This document shows, one piece after another, positions 6,765 through 16,095 of a DNA stretch of 64,000 nucleotides (positions are counted from its first letter, which is position 1; each line of letters starts with the position of its first letter). The position numbers were made by a program, and so were the translations under genes. Location of the stretch: positions 19,559 through 83,558 of the forward strand of contig JACADY010000008.1 in the NCBI GenBank assembly GCA_013389115.1, in the 5' to 3' direction. Below the pieces are notes generated by a model. It did no database searches, was not told where the DNA came from, and was given only the letters and a program-made list of their open reading frames with translations. This DNA comes from Alphaproteobacteria bacterium. GTDB lineage: Bacteria > Pseudomonadota > Alphaproteobacteria > Micropepsales > Micropepsaceae.

Positions 6765-7852
6765 TCTGCCAGTTTCTGTTGCAGGGCCCGTGCGTCCATC
6801 GCCTCCGGGTTCTTGTCGCTCGAATAGGCAAATCCATCCGGCAGAGTCCGGCCGCCTAAGGACTCATAGAATTCCCGGGCATTGCCGAAGCTCGGCAGGA
6901 TCACATAGCGGTCCTCAAGCTCGAGCGTCTGGCGTGCATCGTCTTCGGGCACCATGATCTCGTGCAGCTTTTCGCCCGGCCTGATGCCGATCGGCTTATG
7001 CGGCACACCAGGCGCGATGAGCGAGGCGAGTTCCGTCATTTTCATGCTGGGAATCTTCGGCACGAAGACTTCTCCGCCGCGCATGAGCGCGAGGGAAGAA
7101 AGCACCAGATTGACCCCCTGCGTCAGGGTGATCCAGAACCGCGTCATGCGTGGATCTGTAATGGGAAGCTCGCTCGCGCCTTCGGCGATGAGCTTCTGGA
7201 AGAAGGGAATGACACTGCCGCGAGAGCCGATGACGTTGCCATAGCGCACAACTGAGAATTGCGTCCCGTCGCGGCCGGAGAGGTTGTTGGCGGCGATGAA
7301 GATCTTGTCGGAGGCAAGTTTCGAGGCACCATAGAGATTGATCGGGTTGGCGGCCTTGTCGGTCGAAAGCGCGATCACCTTTTTCACGTCGCGCCGCAAC
7401 GCGGCATAGACGATGTTCTCGGCGCCAAGAACATTCGTGTGGATGCACTCGAGCGGATTGTATTCGGCGATCGGCACCTGCTTCAGCGCGGCGGCATGAA
7501 TGACATAGTCGACATCACGCATGGCAAGCTCGAGCCTGTCGCGGTTGCGCACATCGCCGATGAAATACCGCATGAACGGGTATTTTTCGGGCGGAAACAT
7601 CTGCGCCATCTCGAACTGCTTGAGCTCGTCCCGGCTGAAGATGATGAGCCGGCGCGGCTTGAAGTGCTCGATGACCGATTTAACGAAGTGTTTACCGAAC
7701 GAGCCGGTCCCGCCGGTCACCATCACCGTCTTGTCGTTGAGGTCCATCCACGGCTCGAGAAAATCGCGCCGGTTGAGCAGCGCGATGAACCGGTCCTCGA
7801 ACGAGGCGGACGCGGGAAGGGGGGCATGAAGGGGCAGGCGGGCTTGCAGCAT
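6752..7852 (-). CDS. pseB: UDP-GlcNAc 4,6-dehydratase, inverting (PseB/FlmA type)
   Basis: This extended SDR has the NAD-binding motif TGGTGSFGKHF, the catalytic region STDKAANPINLYGASK and VVRYGNVIGSRGSV typical of PseB/FlaA1/FlmA enzymes, which convert UDP-GlcNAc to the 4-keto-6-deoxy altro sugar. It pairs with pseC (13-bp overlap). The start is uncertain: the first ATG (7852) adds about 35 residues of unusual sequence before MDLNDKTVMVTGG; the internal ATG at 7747 is where family members normally begin but has no ribosome site. The longer frame is given. Placement beside flagellin genes points to flagellin glycosylation rather than O-antigen. Confidence 0.9.
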   Translation of the reverse strand: MLQARLPLHAPLPASASFEDRFIALLNRRDFLEPWMDLNDKTVMVTGGTGSFGKHFVKSVIEHFKPRRLIIFSRDELKQFEMAQMFPPEKYPFMRYFIGDVRNRDRLELAMRDVDYVIHAAALKQVPIAEYNPLECIHTNVLGAENIVYAALRRDVKKVIALSTDKAANPINLYGASKLASDKIFIAANNLSGRDGTQFSVVRYGNVIGSRGSVIPFFQKLIAEGASELPITDPRMTRFWITLTQGVNLVLSSLALMRGGEVFVPKIPSMKMTELASLIAPGVPHKPIGIRPGEKLHEIMVPEDDARQTLELEDRYVILPSFGNAREFYESLGGRTLPDGFAYSSDKNPEAMDARALQQKLAECFA

Positions 7853-7957
7853 CGGTCAGCTCGCAGAAATCGAGGTAAGCTGACGGTAAACGCCGGTGGT
7901 AAATAAAGTTCTATGCTCGCCTTGGCGCCAGTGATGAACGAGGTGTTAAGGCGGCCC

Positions 7958-9532
7958 TCACTTCTCGATCCGCATCCAGCGGCTGGAATGCACATCGGGT
8001 GCATTGCTCTCATAACCCTTGACCCAGGTCTGCACGATGTTGCGCGAGGCGGGGAAGAAGAGGGGGATGAGCGCGTGATCGGCCATGGCGATCTGCTCGG
8101 CCTTGGCGAACAGCGCAAAGCGTGTGGGAACATCCAGCGTCGCCTCCGCCTCCTTGGCGATGCGGTCGAATTCCCCATTCGACCATTTGCCGTAATTGGT
8201 CTCAACGCTGTCCGTCAAAAGGAGATAGGTAATGTAATAAGGGTCTGGCGCCGTGAAGCTCCAGCCCGCGTCCGATACCTCAAAACTCTGTTCGCGCAGC
8301 AGATTGTAGTGGGTCTTAAGATCGCCCGTGACAAGCTCGCACTCAACGCCGATCGCCCGCCACATGCCCTGCAGCGCGACTGCGACCCGTTTGTTGAGAT
8401 CGCCGCTGCGATGGCGGAAGGTGAACCGCAAGGGTGAACCCGGGCCATAGCCGGCGGCGGCAAGAAGGTCCTTTGCGGCATCGATCCGTTGCGGCATCGG
8501 TTCTGCCGCGTAGGGAAATTCCGGGCTCTCATACCCCTCGACCGGCGGCGGCATCAGCCGATAAGCGGGCGTCTCGCCATTCCGCAACAGCTTGTCGGTG
8601 ATGAGCCGGCGGTCGATGGCAAGGGAAAGGGCCTCGCGCACCCGCGCGTCCTTGAACTTGGGCAGCGTCTGGTTGATGACAAGATAGTTGAGCCACAGCG
8701 AGGGTTGGTTCTTCAGCACGCCTGGCATATGGGCCTCGATCCAGGCGCGCTGCGTGGGCGGAAAGCGCTCCTGCAGGTCCAACTCACCGGATCTGAACCG
8801 CTTGAACGCCGCCCCCTCATCTTCGATCGGATAGAAAATGACTTCATCGATCATCACTTTGTCGGCTTCAAAAAAGAGCGGGTTCTTGGTGAGCCGCACG
8901 TGGTCGTTGGGCGACCATTCTGCGAGCACGAAGGCCCCGTTTGAAACCATGTGCCCGGGCTTCACCCAATCATCGCCGAAGCGCTCGACCGCGTGGCGCG
9001 GCACGGGAAAAAGGATGGGTGTGGCAAGGAGATCGAGGATGAGGGGCGTTGGAAAGGCAAGCGTGATCTCGACCGTCTGGGGATCGGGTGCGCGCACGCC
9101 AAGTGCTTCGGGCGGAAGCTCCGCCTTGTTCACCGCTTCGGCGTTTTTGATGAAGTAGGCGAGATTGGCGAATTGCGCCTTCGTGTCGGGGTCGATCCCG
9201 CGCCGCATTCCCGCGACGAAATCCGCCGCGGTGACGGGGACGCCATCCGACCAGACAAGGCCGGCGCGAAGGTGAAACGTCCACACCCTCCCGTCGGCCG
9301 ATACGCTCCAGCGCTCTGCCGCGCCGGCGACCGGCTTTGAAAACGCGTTGTATTCCATCAGCGGCAGAAACAAATCACGCTGAATATTGGCCTCGGCCGC
9401 AAGCGTATATTTATGCGGGTCGAGCGTATCGGGTTCAGCCGCATTGCCGCGGTGCAGGACCACCCGTTCTGCAAGGGCTGAACCGATCCCTGCGTAAAGC
9501 ACGGCAACAAGGACGAGAAGGCGAAAGATCAT
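7958..9532 (-). CDS. Peptide/oligopeptide ABC transporter substrate-binding protein
   Basis: The 524-residue product begins with a clear signal peptide (MIFRLLVLVAVLYAGIGSALA, cleaved about residue 20-22) and is a family 5 solute-binding protein: early ERVVLHRGNAAEPDTLDP, WTFHLRAGLVWSDG, REALSLAIDR and a C-terminal PDPYYITYLL block. Such proteins capture peptides or other solutes in the periplasm for an ABC importer. A longer frame exists upstream but the start at 9532 directly precedes the signal peptide. No permease or ATPase gene is nearby, so it is an orphan binding protein, divergent from an acyl-CoA synthetase gene. Confidence 0.9.
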   Translation of the reverse strand: MIFRLLVLVAVLYAGIGSALAERVVLHRGNAAEPDTLDPHKYTLAAEANIQRDLFLPLMEYNAFSKPVAGAAERWSVSADGRVWTFHLRAGLVWSDGVPVTAADFVAGMRRGIDPDTKAQFANLAYFIKNAEAVNKAELPPEALGVRAPDPQTVEITLAFPTPLILDLLATPILFPVPRHAVERFGDDWVKPGHMVSNGAFVLAEWSPNDHVRLTKNPLFFEADKVMIDEVIFYPIEDEGAAFKRFRSGELDLQERFPPTQRAWIEAHMPGVLKNQPSLWLNYLVINQTLPKFKDARVREALSLAIDRRLITDKLLRNGETPAYRLMPPPVEGYESPEFPYAAEPMPQRIDAAKDLLAAAGYGPGSPLRFTFRHRSGDLNKRVAVALQGMWRAIGVECELVTGDLKTHYNLLREQSFEVSDAGWSFTAPDPYYITYLLLTDSVETNYGKWSNGEFDRIAKEAEATLDVPTRFALFAKAEQIAMADHALIPLFFPASRNIVQTWVKGYESNAPDVHSSRWMRIEK

Positions 9533-9703
9533 GCGTGGATCCCCCCGAAAGGACCTGCTGGAAGGATCAGCATGGCATGAATCCCTTGAATATGAAGCCG
9601 CAATGACAAGGATTGGGATCAATTGCCCCTTGGCGTGGCGGCCTCACAAATGGCATGTTCCCGCGCGTCAACGAAAAGAATGTTGCTTGGAGTGAAACCC
9701 GGA

Positions 9704-11446
9704 ATGTCGAGCCCTGCTGCGCTGTCCAATTTTCCCGCCATGTCCATCAAGGATGCCCACATCCTGCTCACGCAGACTGAGGGCTCACCCCTCGCAATCG
9801 AGGAGAGGGAAATTCGCGGGGTTAGGATCAAGGTCTGGAAGAACGCGCCACCGACGCTGATCGACGTCTTTAAGGCTTCCGAGGCGTTCGCCGGCCGGGA
9901 CTTTGTCGTCTACGAGGGTGAGCGGGCAACCTTCGCCGCCCATCATAAGGCTGTCGCCGCCCTTGTGGCGCGCCTGATATCCGACGGCGTTCGGAAAGGC
10001 GACCGCATCGCCATAATCATGCGCAACGTGCCTGAATGGATTGCGGCGTTCTGGGCGGCCGTCCATGTCGGCGCCATCGTGACGCCACTGAACGCCTGGT
10101 GGACGGGCAGTGAGCTGGAATATGGCCTCACCGACAGCGGCGCCAAGATCGCCATCGTTGATGCGGAACGCTGGGAGCGCATCCGCGAGCATGCGCACCA
10201 ATGCCCCGATCTCAAGCACATTTACGTGTCCCGCTCGACGGAGGAAATTGCCGACCCCCGGGTGACTAGACTTGAGAGCATTATCGGTGCGGTCAATGAA
10301 TGGGCGTCGCTGCCCAATCGTCCGCTGCCCGCCATCGGGCTCGATCCGGATGACGATGCGGCGATTTTCTACACCTCGGGCACCACGGGAAAGCCCAAGG
10401 GTGCCGTCATCACCCATCGCAACATCATCTCGAACTTTTTTAACGCTCTGTGCGGTCAGGCGCGGTCCTACCTGCGCCGGGGTGAGATGCCGCCGACGCC
10501 CGATCCCAGCCTGCCGCAGAAGGTGAACCTCATCTCCGTTCCCTTTTTCCATGCGACCGGCTGTTTTGCCGTCATGGTGCCCGCCTCCTTCGGCGGCTCG
10601 CGCCTTGTGATGCAGCGCCGCTGGGACGCCGAAAAGGCGTTGGAATTGATCGAGAAGGAGCGTGTGACCAATGCGGGCGGCGTTCCCACCATCGCCTGGC
10701 AGCTCATTGAGCACCCCCGCTTCAAGGAGTTCGATACCTCTTCGATCGAGGTCATTTCCTATGGCGGCGCGCCTTCCGCGCCCGAGCTGGTGCGCCGCTT
10801 GAAGGAGACCTTCCCCAAGCTTCAGCCGGGCCAGGGCTGGGGCATGACGGAAACCTCCGCCACCGCCACCACCAATTTTGGCGAGGACTATGAGCGCAAG
10901 CCCGCAAGCTGCGGCGTGCCCCCGCCGACGGGAGAGGTACGCATCGTGGGCCTTGACGGCAAGGATCTGCCGGTGGGCGAGGTGGGTGAGCTTTGGTACC
11001 GTGGCCCCATTGTCGTGCGCGGCTATTGGAACAAGCCCGAGGCGACGGCGCAGACCTTTGTCGATGGCTGGGTCAAGACAGGCGACCTCGCCCGCGTCGA
11101 TGACGAGGGCTTTGTCTACATCGTCGATCGCGCCAAGGACATGCTGATCAGGGGCGGCGAGAACATCTACTGCGTCGAGGTCGAGAACGCGCTCTACGAC
11201 CACCCGGCGGTGATGGACGCGGCGGTCATCGGCATTCCGCATCGCACGCTGGGCGAAGAGCCGGTCGCCGTCGTGCACCTGAAGCCGGGCAAGACCGCGA
11301 GCGAGGAAGAGCTTCGGCACTTCGTCTCGCAAAAGCTGGCGGCCTTCAAGGTACCGGTCAAGATCGCCTTTCTGCACGACAACCTGCCGCGCAATCCCAA
11401 CGGCAAGATCCTGAAGAAGGATCTGAAGGCGGTGTTTGAAGCCTGA
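9704..11446 (+). CDS. Class I adenylate-forming acyl-CoA synthetase
   Basis: About 580 residues with all core motifs of the acyl-CoA synthetase family: the phosphate loop YTSGTTGKPKGAVITHRN, the adenine-binding YGGAP and GWGMTETSA, GWVKTGDLARVDDEGF, the hinge region DRAKDMLIRGGENIY, and the C-terminal catalytic lysine in NPNGKILKKDL. It activates a carboxylic acid (probably a fatty or other hydrophobic acid) to its CoA thioester with ATP. ATG at 9704 is preferred because GGAG lies 11 nt upstream; ATG at 9740 (MSIKDAHILL) is an alternative. With the SDR, CoA transferase and acyl-CoA dehydrogenase downstream it fits an acyl-CoA catabolic region. The substrate cannot be read from sequence. Confidence 0.92.
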   Translation: MSSPAALSNFPAMSIKDAHILLTQTEGSPLAIEEREIRGVRIKVWKNAPPTLIDVFKASEAFAGRDFVVYEGERATFAAHHKAVAALVARLISDGVRKGDRIAIIMRNVPEWIAAFWAAVHVGAIVTPLNAWWTGSELEYGLTDSGAKIAIVDAERWERIREHAHQCPDLKHIYVSRSTEEIADPRVTRLESIIGAVNEWASLPNRPLPAIGLDPDDDAAIFYTSGTTGKPKGAVITHRNIISNFFNALCGQARSYLRRGEMPPTPDPSLPQKVNLISVPFFHATGCFAVMVPASFGGSRLVMQRRWDAEKALELIEKERVTNAGGVPTIAWQLIEHPRFKEFDTSSIEVISYGGAPSAPELVRRLKETFPKLQPGQGWGMTETSATATTNFGEDYERKPASCGVPPPTGEVRIVGLDGKDLPVGEVGELWYRGPIVVRGYWNKPEATAQTFVDGWVKTGDLARVDDEGFVYIVDRAKDMLIRGGENIYCVEVENALYDHPAVMDAAVIGIPHRTLGEEPVAVVHLKPGKTASEEELRHFVSQKLAAFKVPVKIAFLHDNLPRNPNGKILKKDLKAVFEA

Positions 11447-11471
11447 ATTCTGAGACGACGTAAAAAACCGG

Positions 11472-11499
11472 AAAGGCCGCCAGCTTGGGCGGCCTTTTT
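11472..11499. terminator. Bidirectional intrinsic terminator
   Basis: A 10-bp stem (AAAGGCCGCC / GGCGGCCTTT) with a 6-nt loop is followed by T5 on the plus strand and preceded by an A-rich run, so it can end both the acyl-CoA synthetase transcript and the convergent glyoxalase transcript, whose stop codon begins 2 bp away at 11502. Confidence 0.88.
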
Positions 11500-11501
11500 C
11501 G

Positions 11502-11921
11502 TTACCAGCTTCCCGTATTGGGCATCGACGCCCAAGGCTCGGTGGGAGGAAGCGCGGCGCCTTTTTGCAGAAGCTCGATCGAGATCCCATCGGGCGAGCG
11601 CACGAACGCCATGCGCCCATCGCGCGGCGGCCGATTGATGGTGACGCCTTCGTCCTTCAGCCGCTGGCAGAGCGCATAGATGTCATCGACCGCAAAGGCA
11701 AGATGCCCGAAATTCCGCCCGCCGCTATAGATCTCTGGGTCCCAGTTGAAGGTGAGTTCGATCTCCGCCTGCGGATTTTCCGGCGCCGCAAGGTAGATGA
11801 GCGTGAACCGCCCCGGCTCGCTGTCGAATCGGCGCATCTCCTGAAGGCCAAGCTTGTTCACATAGAAGTCGAGCGACGCGTCGAGATCGCTCACCCGGAC
11901 CATCGCGTGCAGATAGCGCAT
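11502..11921 (-). CDS. gloA: Lactoylglutathione lyase (glyoxalase I)
   Basis: A 139-residue VOC-superfamily protein with MRYLHAMVRVSDLDAS at the N-terminus, KLGLQEMRR, NFGHLAFAVDD and GISIELLQ at the end; the metal-ligand positions expected in GloA (His5, Glu in the second strand, the His of FGHLAF and the Glu of SIELL) are all visible. It isomerises the methylglyoxal-glutathione hemithioacetal to lactoylglutathione. The start at 11921 follows GGAGG at ideal spacing; an in-frame ATG further upstream is not needed. Together with gor and a GST it shows a glutathione-using organism. Confidence 0.93.
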   Translation of the reverse strand: MRYLHAMVRVSDLDASLDFYVNKLGLQEMRRFDSEPGRFTLIYLAAPENPQAEIELTFNWDPEIYSGGRNFGHLAFAVDDIYALCQRLKDEGVTINRPPRDGRMAFVRSPDGISIELLQKGAALPPTEPWASMPNTGSW

Positions 11922-12005
11922 GGGAGCCTCCAGTGATTCCGATGAAACCTGTTCTGTCATGGCCCGGCTTGGGACCGGGCCATCCACACAGAAGCGTGAG
12001 CGCGC

Positions 12006-12905
12006 CTATTTCCCGCTCAGCCGTTCGATGAACTTGCCAGTCTGCTCGCCGCCCTGGAAATAGGGCTTGGCCCCGGACATGTCGGTGATCGTCGGCCAGT
12101 TCGCGGCGATGTCGTCGGCCGTCGCCGCCGTACCAAGGCTGATGCCCTTGCTCTCGATGATCTGCGCCAGCGAGAACACGCCTGCACCGGCGGTCAGGAT
12201 CGCGCCCGTCGGGGCCTCGTCGCTGACGAGATAGATGACACCAGGCGTCACGAATTCGGGTTGGAAGACTTTCAGCGCCTCGGGCGGGAACAGGTTCTCG
12301 GTCATGCGCGTCGCGGCGACGGGCGAGATTGCGTTGACCTTGATGTTGTCCTTCGCGCCTTCCAGCTTCAGCGTATTCATGAAGCCGACAAGGCCAAGCT
12401 TTGCGGCGCCGTAGTTGGTCTGGCCGAAATTGCCATAAAGGCCGGTCGAGGAGGTCGTCACGACGATGCGGCCATAGGATTGCGCCTTCATGATCTCCCA
12501 GGCGGCCTTGATGGGCTTGACCGAGCCCATGATGTGTACGTCGATCACGGCCTGGAAGTCCTTGATCTCCATCTTGGTGAAGCTCTTGTCGCGCAGGATG
12601 CCGGCATTGGCGATAAGGATGTCGAGCCGCCCAAACGCATCCATCGTCTGCTTGATCATGTGGGCAACGCCCGCATCATCAGTGACGGACGAGCCGTTCG
12701 CGATCGCCTCGCCGCCCAGCGCCTGGATCTCCGCCACGACTTTCTGCGCCGCCTCCGACGAGCCGCCCGACCCATCGACCGATCCGCCCAGATCGTTGAC
12801 GACGACCTTGGCTCCCCGCCGCGCCAGTTCGAGCGCATGGGCGCGGCCAAGCCCGCCGCCTGCGCCGGTTACGAGGGCGACTTTGCCGTCAAAACGGATG
12901 GCCAT
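12006..12905 (-). CDS. SDR family oxidoreductase, (3R)-hydroxyacyl-CoA dehydrogenase type
   Basis: The 299-residue short-chain dehydrogenase has TGAGGGLGRAHA for NAD(P), NAGI, and the catalytic YGAAK. The insertion NDLGGSVDGSGGSSEAA after the second strand and the overall length match the N-terminal dehydrogenase domain of peroxisomal multifunctional enzyme 2 (HSD17B4), which oxidises (3R)-hydroxyacyl-CoA. AAGGAG precedes the ATG. It stands alone downstream of gloA on the same strand (about 84 bp upstream of it), near the acyl-CoA synthetase. Role in beta-oxidation of branched or steroid-like acyl-CoAs is inference from the family. Confidence 0.88.
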   Translation of the reverse strand: MAIRFDGKVALVTGAGGGLGRAHALELARRGAKVVVNDLGGSVDGSGGSSEAAQKVVAEIQALGGEAIANGSSVTDDAGVAHMIKQTMDAFGRLDILIANAGILRDKSFTKMEIKDFQAVIDVHIMGSVKPIKAAWEIMKAQSYGRIVVTTSSTGLYGNFGQTNYGAAKLGLVGFMNTLKLEGAKDNIKVNAISPVAATRMTENLFPPEALKVFQPEFVTPGVIYLVSDEAPTGAILTAGAGVFSLAQIIESKGISLGTAATADDIAANWPTITDMSGAKPYFQGGEQTGKFIERLSGK

Positions 12906-13088
12906 GAGCGTATCTCCTTTGCTGCCATTGAATTTGGCCGAGAGTGTTGACGCCCTCCGCCCCTGAAATCAAGCGGGGGGGGAGGCATCCGGCTATCGTG
13001 AGCCGCGGTGGAATGAGGGTTACCACCAAGAGGAAGGGTACCGGGAGGAGAGGCAGCCTGTCTCTCTTCCCGGCTGACGGTATCGGCC

Positions 13089-14276
13089 CTATTGGGCGGG
13101 CGCCGGCCGGGCGCGCGACAGAAGCCGGCGAAGGGCCGTCCCGGCGGGCTGTTCGAGATAGCGATGGAGGAGCCAGCCAAAGAATGTGGCGCAGGCCATG
13201 ACGAACGCCAGCTCAATCCAGTGCACGGCGGGGAACAGGGCACTGAACGGCGCGCCGAAAACAACCATATCGGGCGCCGGATAGGCATAGCGGCGCAACA
13301 TCCGGACGAGCTGAATGAAGAAGAAATGCGTGAGGTAGATCGCCAGCGACAGCTCTCCCAGCTTCATGATGAGGGGATGTGTCACCGCGCGCGCGATTAG
13401 CCCCCGATCGAAGGCGAGGAGGAAGATGAGCGCCGCCAGCAATCCTGCGATCGCCAGATCCGCGTGAGAGCGCGGCTTGCCCCCGTAGAGGAACGCGGCG
13501 ACGAGCAAGGCCGCACAAAGGACCTGCGCGACCGAAAGCAACCACGTCCAGACCCGTTCTTTGGGGATGGCGCTGATCGCGGTCGCGATCCCGCATCCGA
13601 CAAGAAAGGCGCCGAGACCGCGGAAGAGGCCATTGTGGAATGTCACATCGAGCCCGCGCCCGGATGTATAGGCGATGGCCGCAAGCACACCACCCCCTGC
13701 GATGGCGAGGAGCAGCGAGCGCATCCCGAACCGATCGCCCATCGCGGTGAGCATGAGCGGGAACAGGAGGTAGAGAAACAGCATCACGCTCAAGAACCAG
13801 GCAGGACCATTCCAGCTAAGGCCGGAATCGATGTTCCACGCCTGGATGAGCAGCAGATTGGTTATGAAGGTCTCGGCCGTCCGCCCAGCCACCGCGGGAA
13901 CATCGAACAGCGCGACGCCCGTCTCCTCAGCGATAAGGGCCCGGCGCACGATTTCAAGGCCCAATATGGCAAACAGCATGAAATAATGGCCGGGATAGAG
14001 CCGTGCCGCCCGCGCGGCGAGAAAATCGCGATAGGCGCCGGCCGAAAACTGTGAGAGCGGCCCGCCCCGATAGACATAGGTGAGCGTGAACCCGCTCAGA
14101 ATGAAAAAGAACTCGACATAGAGATAGCCTTTGTTGAGCAGCGCATCGAAGGCGCCGAGCCCCCGATAGCCGAAGGCCTCGTGAAAATGGAACGCCACGA
14201 TGAAAAGCGCGGGCAGGCCGCGCGCGCCGCTCAACGCAACGATTTCGGGCGCACGGGGCGGGGAAGGCGGGCTCAT
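13089..14276 (-). CDS. Acyltransferase 3 family membrane protein
   Basis: A 395-residue polytopic protein with about ten hydrophobic segments. The N-terminal RGLPALFIVAFHFHEAFGYRG corresponds to the conserved Arg and His of acyltransferase-3 (OafA/NodX) proteins. These enzymes acetylate or succinylate surface sugars across the inner membrane. ATG at 14276 (MSPPSPPRAPEI) is chosen because the longer frame adds a polar leader not seen in the family. It is divergent from the nupC gene. The acceptor sugar is unknown; the neighbourhood gives no polysaccharide genes. Confidence 0.86.
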   Translation of the reverse strand: MSPPSPPRAPEIVALSGARGLPALFIVAFHFHEAFGYRGLGAFDALLNKGYLYVEFFFILSGFTLTYVYRGGPLSQFSAGAYRDFLAARAARLYPGHYFMLFAILGLEIVRRALIAEETGVALFDVPAVAGRTAETFITNLLLIQAWNIDSGLSWNGPAWFLSVMLFLYLLFPLMLTAMGDRFGMRSLLLAIAGGGVLAAIAYTSGRGLDVTFHNGLFRGLGAFLVGCGIATAISAIPKERVWTWLLSVAQVLCAALLVAAFLYGGKPRSHADLAIAGLLAALIFLLAFDRGLIARAVTHPLIMKLGELSLAIYLTHFFFIQLVRMLRRYAYPAPDMVVFGAPFSALFPAVHWIELAFVMACATFFGWLLHRYLEQPAGTALRRLLSRARPAPAQ

Positions 14277-14426
14277 GGGTGGAATCCGGGCTGGTTTGGC
14301 TGTGGCAGGAAGATGACTATCGCGCTTCGCTGACGTTTCGGTGACTGCAAAGCCCCGCAAGGCCAATGACGTGCGAATCGCCCTTTGCTAGCGTGGGATT
14401 TTACACTCCTTGGTTGCTCATCCTCT

Positions 14427-15683
14427 ATGATTGAACTCCTTCCGCAGGCGCAAAGCGCGCTGGGCCTGTTTGGCATGGTCGCGCTTGCCTGGGTCATGTC
14501 TGAAAATCGCCGTCGGCTTCAGCCGGTTCTGATCCTGAGCGGACTTGCCCTCCAGATCGTGATCGCCCTTGTGCTGACCCGCATCGATGCAGCCCGCGAG
14601 GCGTTGATGCAGCTTAACGTCGTCGTGACGGCCTTGCGCGAATCCTCGCGGGCGGGCTCGAGCTTCGTTTTCGGCTTTGTCGGCGGCGGGGCAACGCCCT
14701 TTGCCGTGAGCGAGCCGAATAATTTGGTCAGCCTTGCCTTTGAGGTGCTGCCCCTCGTCATCGTCATGTCGTCACTCTCGGCACTGCTGTGGTATTGGCG
14801 CATCTTGCCCGTCGTTGTCGGCGCCTTTTCGCTCGTGCTGCAGCGGACCATGAACATCGGCGGCGCGGTGGGGCTTGCCTGCGCTGCGAATGTCTTCATG
14901 GGTATGGTGGAATCCCCGCTGCTGATCCGCCCTTACCTGAGAAGGCTCACGCGGGCCGAGTTGTTCACGGTATTGACCTGTGGCCTTGCGACCGTCGCCG
15001 GCACCGTGCTCGTTCTCTATGCGATCATCCTCGAGCGCACGGTGCCTGGCGCCATCGGCCACATTCTTGTGGCCTCGATCATCTCGGTCCCGGCCGCGAT
15101 CGTGATCTCAAGGCTGATGATCCCGGGCGAGGAGTCGACACCCGCCGACGCGGCTGGAGCCGTGCAATACAAATCGAGCATGGATGCCGTGGCGCAAGGG
15201 GCCGAAGACGGCATGAAGCTTTACCTCAACATCCTCGCGATGCTGCTGGTCGTCGTCGCGTTGGTGGCGCTGGCCAACATCCTGCTGGCGGGACTGCCGG
15301 AGGTTTGGGGTGCCCCCTTGACCTTCCAGCGGGTGGTCGGTTGGCTGTTCGCGCCGCTCGTCTGGCTTTTTGGCATCCCCTGGTCGGAGGCGATCCCTGC
15401 GGGCGCCTTGATGGGAACAAAGACCGTCCTCAACGAGCTCATCGCCTATCTTCATATGGCCGACTTGCCGCCGGACGCGTTATCGCCACGCTCACGGCTG
15501 ATCATGCTCTATGCGCTATGCGGCTTTGCGAACCTGTCATCGGTCGGCATGATGACCGCGGGCATCACCGCCATGGTCCCTGAGCGCCGCGAGGAGATCG
15601 TCGAACTCTCCCTGCGCGCCATTGTTTCTGGTACACTGGCAACAGGCATGACAGGGGCCGTGATCGGCCTCATCACGCCCTGA
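14427..15683 (+). CDS. nupC: Concentrative nucleoside transporter (NupC/CNT family)
   Basis: The roughly 418-residue membrane protein has the CNT signatures SFVFGFVGGG with FAV nearby, GLACAANVFMGMVESPLLIRP, and FANLSSVGMMTAGITAM toward the C-terminus. It imports nucleosides with protons or sodium across the inner membrane. ATG at 14427 (MIELLPQAQSAL) gives a standard length; an in-frame upstream start would add a short non-conserved piece. The small membrane protein downstream at 31 bp may share its transcript. A thymidine phosphorylase-family gene lies at the far end of the window. Confidence 0.92.
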   Translation: MIELLPQAQSALGLFGMVALAWVMSENRRRLQPVLILSGLALQIVIALVLTRIDAAREALMQLNVVVTALRESSRAGSSFVFGFVGGGATPFAVSEPNNLVSLAFEVLPLVIVMSSLSALLWYWRILPVVVGAFSLVLQRTMNIGGAVGLACAANVFMGMVESPLLIRPYLRRLTRAELFTVLTCGLATVAGTVLVLYAIILERTVPGAIGHILVASIISVPAAIVISRLMIPGEESTPADAAGAVQYKSSMDAVAQGAEDGMKLYLNILAMLLVVVALVALANILLAGLPEVWGAPLTFQRVVGWLFAPLVWLFGIPWSEAIPAGALMGTKTVLNELIAYLHMADLPPDALSPRSRLIMLYALCGFANLSSVGMMTAGITAMVPERREEIVELSLRAIVSGTLATGMTGAVIGLITP

Positions 15684-15714
15684 CGCGGCGCCTCTCAAAG
15701 ATGGGATAGTCAGG

Positions 15715-15924
15715 ATGGCACGCATCCTTTCCTGGTCGCTATGGGTTGCGGGCATTCTGGCTCTGCTCGCGGCGGTCAATCAGACGCTCAACCTTGTCAG
15801 CCTCGCGCTGACGGTCTTGATATTCCGCTTCGATGTCCTGCTGCTGGCCGTGGCGTTTATCTGCTTTCTCAATGCCTATCTGGTCCTCGGCCTTACGGGA
15901 CTGCCCAAGCCGCCGAAATCCTGA
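15715..15924 (+). CDS. Small two-helix membrane protein of unknown function
   Basis: The 69-residue product has two long hydrophobic helices (about residues 5-32 and 36-62) and ends in a polar GLPKPPKS tail. I do not recognise the family. It starts 31 bp after nupC on the same strand and is likely co-transcribed with it, so it could be an accessory of the nucleoside carrier, but this is only suggested by position. The ribosome site (GTCAGG) is weak. The hydrophobic pattern and clean fit after nupC argue that it is a real gene. Confidence 0.6.
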   Translation: MARILSWSLWVAGILALLAAVNQTLNLVSLALTVLIFRFDVLLLAVAFICFLNAYLVLGLTGLPKPPKS

Positions 15925-16095
15925 AGCGGGGAGCCAGGGTCACGGGCACCCTCCGCGAACGCTTGCCGACGGGCCTGTTTCCCGTCATCGTTCAAATCAA
16001 GGTAACAATCAGCCAAAAGCGCTGAGCGCGCGGCACAGGGAGCGGAATGGGAGGCGCCTCGCAAGAAGGGCGGCTGCCCTTCTCGTCAAAAGGGC

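Noticed and set aside
9785..11620. 611-codon open frame antisense to the acyl-CoA synthetase gene
   Set aside because: It is the high-GC shadow of a well-supported gene, Arg/His-rich with no family motifs.
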